This document shows positions 49,628 through 52,378 of a DNA stretch of 52,378 nt, piece by piece; the first letter of the stretch is position 1; each line of letters begins with the position of its first letter. The stretch is from NCBI GenBank assembly GCA_021202515.1, contig JAJQCW010000063.1, positions 1 through 52,378 on the forward strand, in the 5' to 3' direction. The DNA is from Clostridiales bacterium. Its GTDB lineage: Bacteria; Bacillota; Clostridia; Oscillospirales; Oscillospiraceae. The notes beneath the pieces are model-generated. The model saw only the letters and a list, made by a program, of their open reading frames with translations. It was not told where the DNA came from and did not search any database. The position numbers were made by a program, and so were the translations under genes.

Positions 49628-52006
49628 CTATGCCTTAGAGTGTAAGCAATTCCATTTCCTCAGAAGTTGTCCTGACCCCGCCAGAGGCGTTGTAATACTC
49701 CGCCCGCAGCGCCACCACGCCGGTTTCCCCCAGAGGGCGCAGCGCCCCTCCCGCGCCAGCCGGTCATAAATCTGGTCAAACAGGTTGACGCTGTACTGCT
49801 GGGCCTGCTTCAGGCAGGTAATTTCTTCCTGCATGGTGTGGCTGCTTTCCAGAGTTTGCATCAGCTCCGCGCCTTTGCCATAGGGGACCAGCACGGGTTT
49901 GGTCTGCTGGTCGATGACATGAAACGCCTTGCCTGCGGTGCGGAAACTCTGGAGAAGCTGTTCACTGATTTTTGGCAGTGCCTTTCCAGTGTTTGCACAG
50001 GTTTGGTTGTCCGAAAGCATTTTGACCAGGTTGGTTTTCCAATCTGGGTATGGATAGTTTTCCTCATTTTTTGACTGGCTGTCGCTTCTCTCTTTTTTGA
50101 AGTAGGCGTCTACGATTTTCAGACTGTCCAGGTGGTAGGAAAGCGTTCCGTTTCCCAGCAGACTTTGGGTGAGTTCCTTGCCCTTCTGAATGTCCGGCAG
50201 GCTTCCGAGCTTTTCCTCCGCCAAGTTCCACAGATAGACCTGCCCCAGCGCCCACTCAAAGTTCCGGTTACAGCGCCCTGCTGCCTGAATGATGCTGGGG
50301 ATCCCGGCGAGGCTGCGGACGACCACGGGGAAACTGACGTTGATGCCGGCCTCGATCAATGCGGTCGAAACGCAACAGACCAGCTTGCGCTCTTTCAGCC
50401 ACGCCTTGACCCAGCGCAAAATCTCCTTCCGGTGCATGGGGCACATGAGGGTGCTGAGATGGACACAAAGAACCTGGTCCTTCCTGCACATTTTCGCGCG
50501 CTCCTGCAATTCCTCGCCCGAAAGTCCCTGATGTACTTTTACCAGTTTGAACCCCGCCGACTCCAGCCGCTGGGAGACCCTCTCATAGACGTGCCAGGCG
50601 GCAGGTTTTGTGTTGACGATGGTGAGGACGGAGCGATTTCCGCACACCATCGCTGCAATGTCATCGGCGGCCTCCTGGTAGGTGCGCTGTTGCAACTGCG
50701 GCAGGTACTCCACTCGTTTTAGCTGTTGATATAACGCGTCCACGTCTGGAACCAGCTCTTCGGCCTGTAATCTTAAATTCGGCTGGGTAGCGGTGCAGAG
50801 CAGCACGGTACAGTGGCAATATCGCACCAGAAACTTGACAGCCTCCCGGAACAGTCCGCGGCACTTTTTGGGCAGCGCCTGAATTTCGTCAAAAATCAGG
50901 ACCGAATGGGTGAGACGGTGCATCCGCCGCGCCTTGCTGTTTCCGTCCCGAAACAGCGCGTCCAGAAATTGCACTAAACTGGTCAAAATGATGTCGCTGT
51001 CCCAGCGCTCGGTCAGCCTGCGATGGTGTTCGTCCTCCTTTTCATCCTCCAGCACCACGTTGGAATGGTGTTCCAGGATAGAGGGGTAATCGTGCAATGC
51101 GTCCCGAATGTCCTTCGCGTTCTGGTCGAGGATGGTGTTCATGGGAATGATGTAAAAAATGCGCTGCATCCCGTTCGCCCGGGCCTGGGTCAGGGCGAAA
51201 CGCAGGCTGGAATAGGTTTTTCCTCCTCCAGTGGGAACTGACAGGGTATAAATGCCAGGCCTGGCGCCTCCTGCGTCCTTGCACCACTCAGATACCTCCC
51301 ATCGGGTCTCAGCCAGTGCGCCCTGCCTGGGAAAGCGCTCAAGATATTGCTCCAGCTCTGTCAAGAGGCCGCCCCAATCGGGCAGCGCTTTCTGTGACGC
51401 TGCAAAGGGATCCACATCGTTCTCAAAGCAGGCGGAATCCCATCTGTCCGCGTCCACAAGGATGCTCAGCAGCAGCCTGGCCAGCATCCCCCAGGGGAAG
51501 GGGCGGTTCCCTAGTCCAAATGCGTCCAGCTCCCGGCAGGCGGCGCAAAACAACTCGTCCAGTTCCTGCGCAGATGCGACTTCCGTATAGAAATTTTCCG
51601 TTGCCTCCTGGTAATACGCTTCTGATTGCTCCTGCAAATCGTCTAAAAAGGGGGATTCTCCGGCTTTATTGAGACAGTCCTGTAGCCCGGCATGATGGCC
51701 GGCAATACAGAGAGAAATCAGTTGGGCGGTACGCCGCTTCTTCACGTTTGCTTCCGCATCTCCCCAGCGCCGCCAGGCGTAGAGCGCCCCCAGTGCCGCA
51801 TGGGTCGGGTGTTTGCGTCCAATTTCAAATAGGTAATCCTGCCAGTCCTGCGTCCCTTTTCCAAAATCATGAAGAAGCCCGATCAACTTTGCCAACATTT
51901 CCAGTCCCATGGCTTTGGCTGTCAAAAAACAAAGGTATGATACATTTCTGCAATGCTGCCCCCAGTCTTGCGTTTTTTCGTCTGACTGTTGTTTGTGTGC
52001 GTACAT
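49628..52006 (-). CDS. cas3: Cas3 helicase-nuclease (3' end frameshifted)
   Basis: The 792-residue protein has an N-terminal HD nuclease (LHDFGKG, H46-D47; HH at 104-105) and an SF2 helicase with Walker A PTGGGKT (258-264) and DEIQ (373-376). Cascade recruits it to degrade target DNA. ATG 52006 is 7 bp after GGAGG. After residue ~754 the reading shifts: adding one G in GGGG (49745-49748 on the plus strand) restores a Cas3-like tail, VVALRAEYYNASGG...MELLTL, ending at 49635. The present 38-residue tail (RCALWGK...HSKA) looks unrelated. It is the first gene of the operon. Confidence 0.93.
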   Translation of the reverse strand: MYAHKQQSDEKTQDWGQHCRNVSYLCFLTAKAMGLEMLAKLIGLLHDFGKGTQDWQDYLFEIGRKHPTHAALGALYAWRRWGDAEANVKKRRTAQLISLCIAGHHAGLQDCLNKAGESPFLDDLQEQSEAYYQEATENFYTEVASAQELDELFCAACRELDAFGLGNRPFPWGMLARLLLSILVDADRWDSACFENDVDPFAASQKALPDWGGLLTELEQYLERFPRQGALAETRWEVSEWCKDAGGARPGIYTLSVPTGGGKTYSSLRFALTQARANGMQRIFYIIPMNTILDQNAKDIRDALHDYPSILEHHSNVVLEDEKEDEHHRRLTERWDSDIILTSLVQFLDALFRDGNSKARRMHRLTHSVLIFDEIQALPKKCRGLFREAVKFLVRYCHCTVLLCTATQPNLRLQAEELVPDVDALYQQLKRVEYLPQLQQRTYQEAADDIAAMVCGNRSVLTIVNTKPAAWHVYERVSQRLESAGFKLVKVHQGLSGEELQERAKMCRKDQVLCVHLSTLMCPMHRKEILRWVKAWLKERKLVCCVSTALIEAGINVSFPVVVRSLAGIPSIIQAAGRCNRNFEWALGQVYLWNLAEEKLGSLPDIQKGKELTQSLLGNGTLSYHLDSLKIVDAYFKKERSDSQSKNEENYPYPDWKTNLVKMLSDNQTCANTGKALPKISEQLLQSFRTAGKAFHVIDQQTKPVLVPYGKGAELMQTLESSHTMQEEITCLKQAQQYSVNLFDQIYDRLAREGRCALWGKPAWWRCGRSITTPLAGSGQLLRKWNCLHSKA

Positions 52007-52024
52007 ACACATCCCTCCATTTTA

Positions 52025-52113
52025 AGCTGGCAATTTACGAATAAGAAGCCAGCTATTTCTTAAAATTTACAAATTAACAAGTATAATATAACATTGAATC
52101 CGTAGTTTGTAAA
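52025..52113 (-). promoter_or_regulatory. Promoter and leader hairpin of the cas operon
   Basis: On the minus strand TTTACA (52108-52113), 17 bp, TATATT (52085-52090). The ~70-nt leader can form AGCTGGC/GCCAGCT (52025-52031/52048-52054) just before the cas3 ribosome site, which could modulate translation. Confidence 0.55.
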
Positions 52114-52144
52114 GGCACGTTTGTGCAATTTGCTGTATAACGGG

Positions 52145-52378
52145 TCAATATACGAGACGTAACACACCCAAGAGGGAGCACCGAGGCCTAGCTCTGCAAT
52201 CTTGCAACCAAAACAGATTTGTGTACAACTCAAATCGCCGCTGGTCATAAACCGCCCTTCCCTTCATCCGTTTGACGATGTTGTGGTGTTTTTCCTCGTT
52301 GTGATAGCCGACAAGCTCCGGGCGGTTTTTGATCCATTCAAAGTGGGCGCGCACCTGATGGCGGCAGTTTTTCAGGTA
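52145..52378 (-). pseudogene. Relic of a second cas5c gene (cut by window edge)
   Basis: The frame entering from the right edge reads YLKNCRHQVRAHFEW and then EEKHHNIVKRM, clearly the catalytic region of Cas5c (compare [15 protein letters not shown] and [12 protein letters not shown] in the intact gene). After KRMKG the similarity is lost and the frame ends at 52145. It is therefore truncated or decayed at its 3' side. The upstream part is outside the window. It is not a copy of the intact gene: many residues differ. Confidence 0.75.

Overview
The gene families, strong Shine-Dalgarno sites, TTG/GTG starts and moderately high GC suggest an anaerobic gut Clostridium-class Firmicute, probably Oscillospiraceae-like (Flavonifractor or Lawsonibacter type). 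This placement is an inference from protein families; there is no rRNA or tRNA to confirm it.

Layout. 1-3.0 kb is the right end of an apparent integrative element: a HicAB toxin-antitoxin operon with its own operator, and a large serine recombinase. 3.1-11 kb holds an SRA-like modified-DNA reader, a Nudix hydrolase, a histidine phosphatase, a P-type ATPase and a HAD-GH3 operon under a cre-like operator. 11.6-18.5 kb is a patchwork of small regulated units: TetR with an adenylation domain, GNAT and esterase; TetR with a lipocalin-like protein; HxlR with a flavodoxin. It carries a 177-bp duplication and a hairpin-rich insertion inside the adenylation gene. 18.6-20.9 kb is a PNPOx/ferredoxin, Zn-macrodomain and SirTM-type sirtuin operon. 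21-28.5 kb has acyl-CoA dehydrogenase/LysR, a DNA-repair operon (Y-family polymerase, 3-methyladenine glycosylase, YolD-like) and small enzymes. 28.9-33 kb is an ABC uptake operon (two permeases and a binding lipoprotein) followed by a glycerophosphodiester phosphodiesterase. 34.3-36.7 kb is a second GH3 enzyme and 37.1-37.6 kb a radical SAM pseudogene.

37.6-52.4 kb is a complete type I-C CRISPR-Cas locus transcribed leftward: cas3-cas5c-cas8c-cas7-cas4-cas1-cas2, leader, then an array of 74 repeats. Cas3 is the recruited nuclease-helicase, Cas5c processes the crRNA, Cas8c and Cas7 form Cascade, and Cas4/1/2 add spacers at the right-hand (leader) end.

The most unusual feature is Cas8c. It is 892 residues instead of about 600-650, because the C-terminal helical domain (the part that in other I-C systems is also made separately as the Cas11c small subunit) is present three times in tandem. 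The large subunit therefore seems to carry two extra small-subunit-like domains in one chain. The locus also shows history: the two oldest repeats (and a lone decayed one) have a completely different hairpin stem, a cas5c relic lies upstream of cas3, cas3 has an apparent 1-nt frameshift at its 3' end, and one self-complementary spacer occurs twice.
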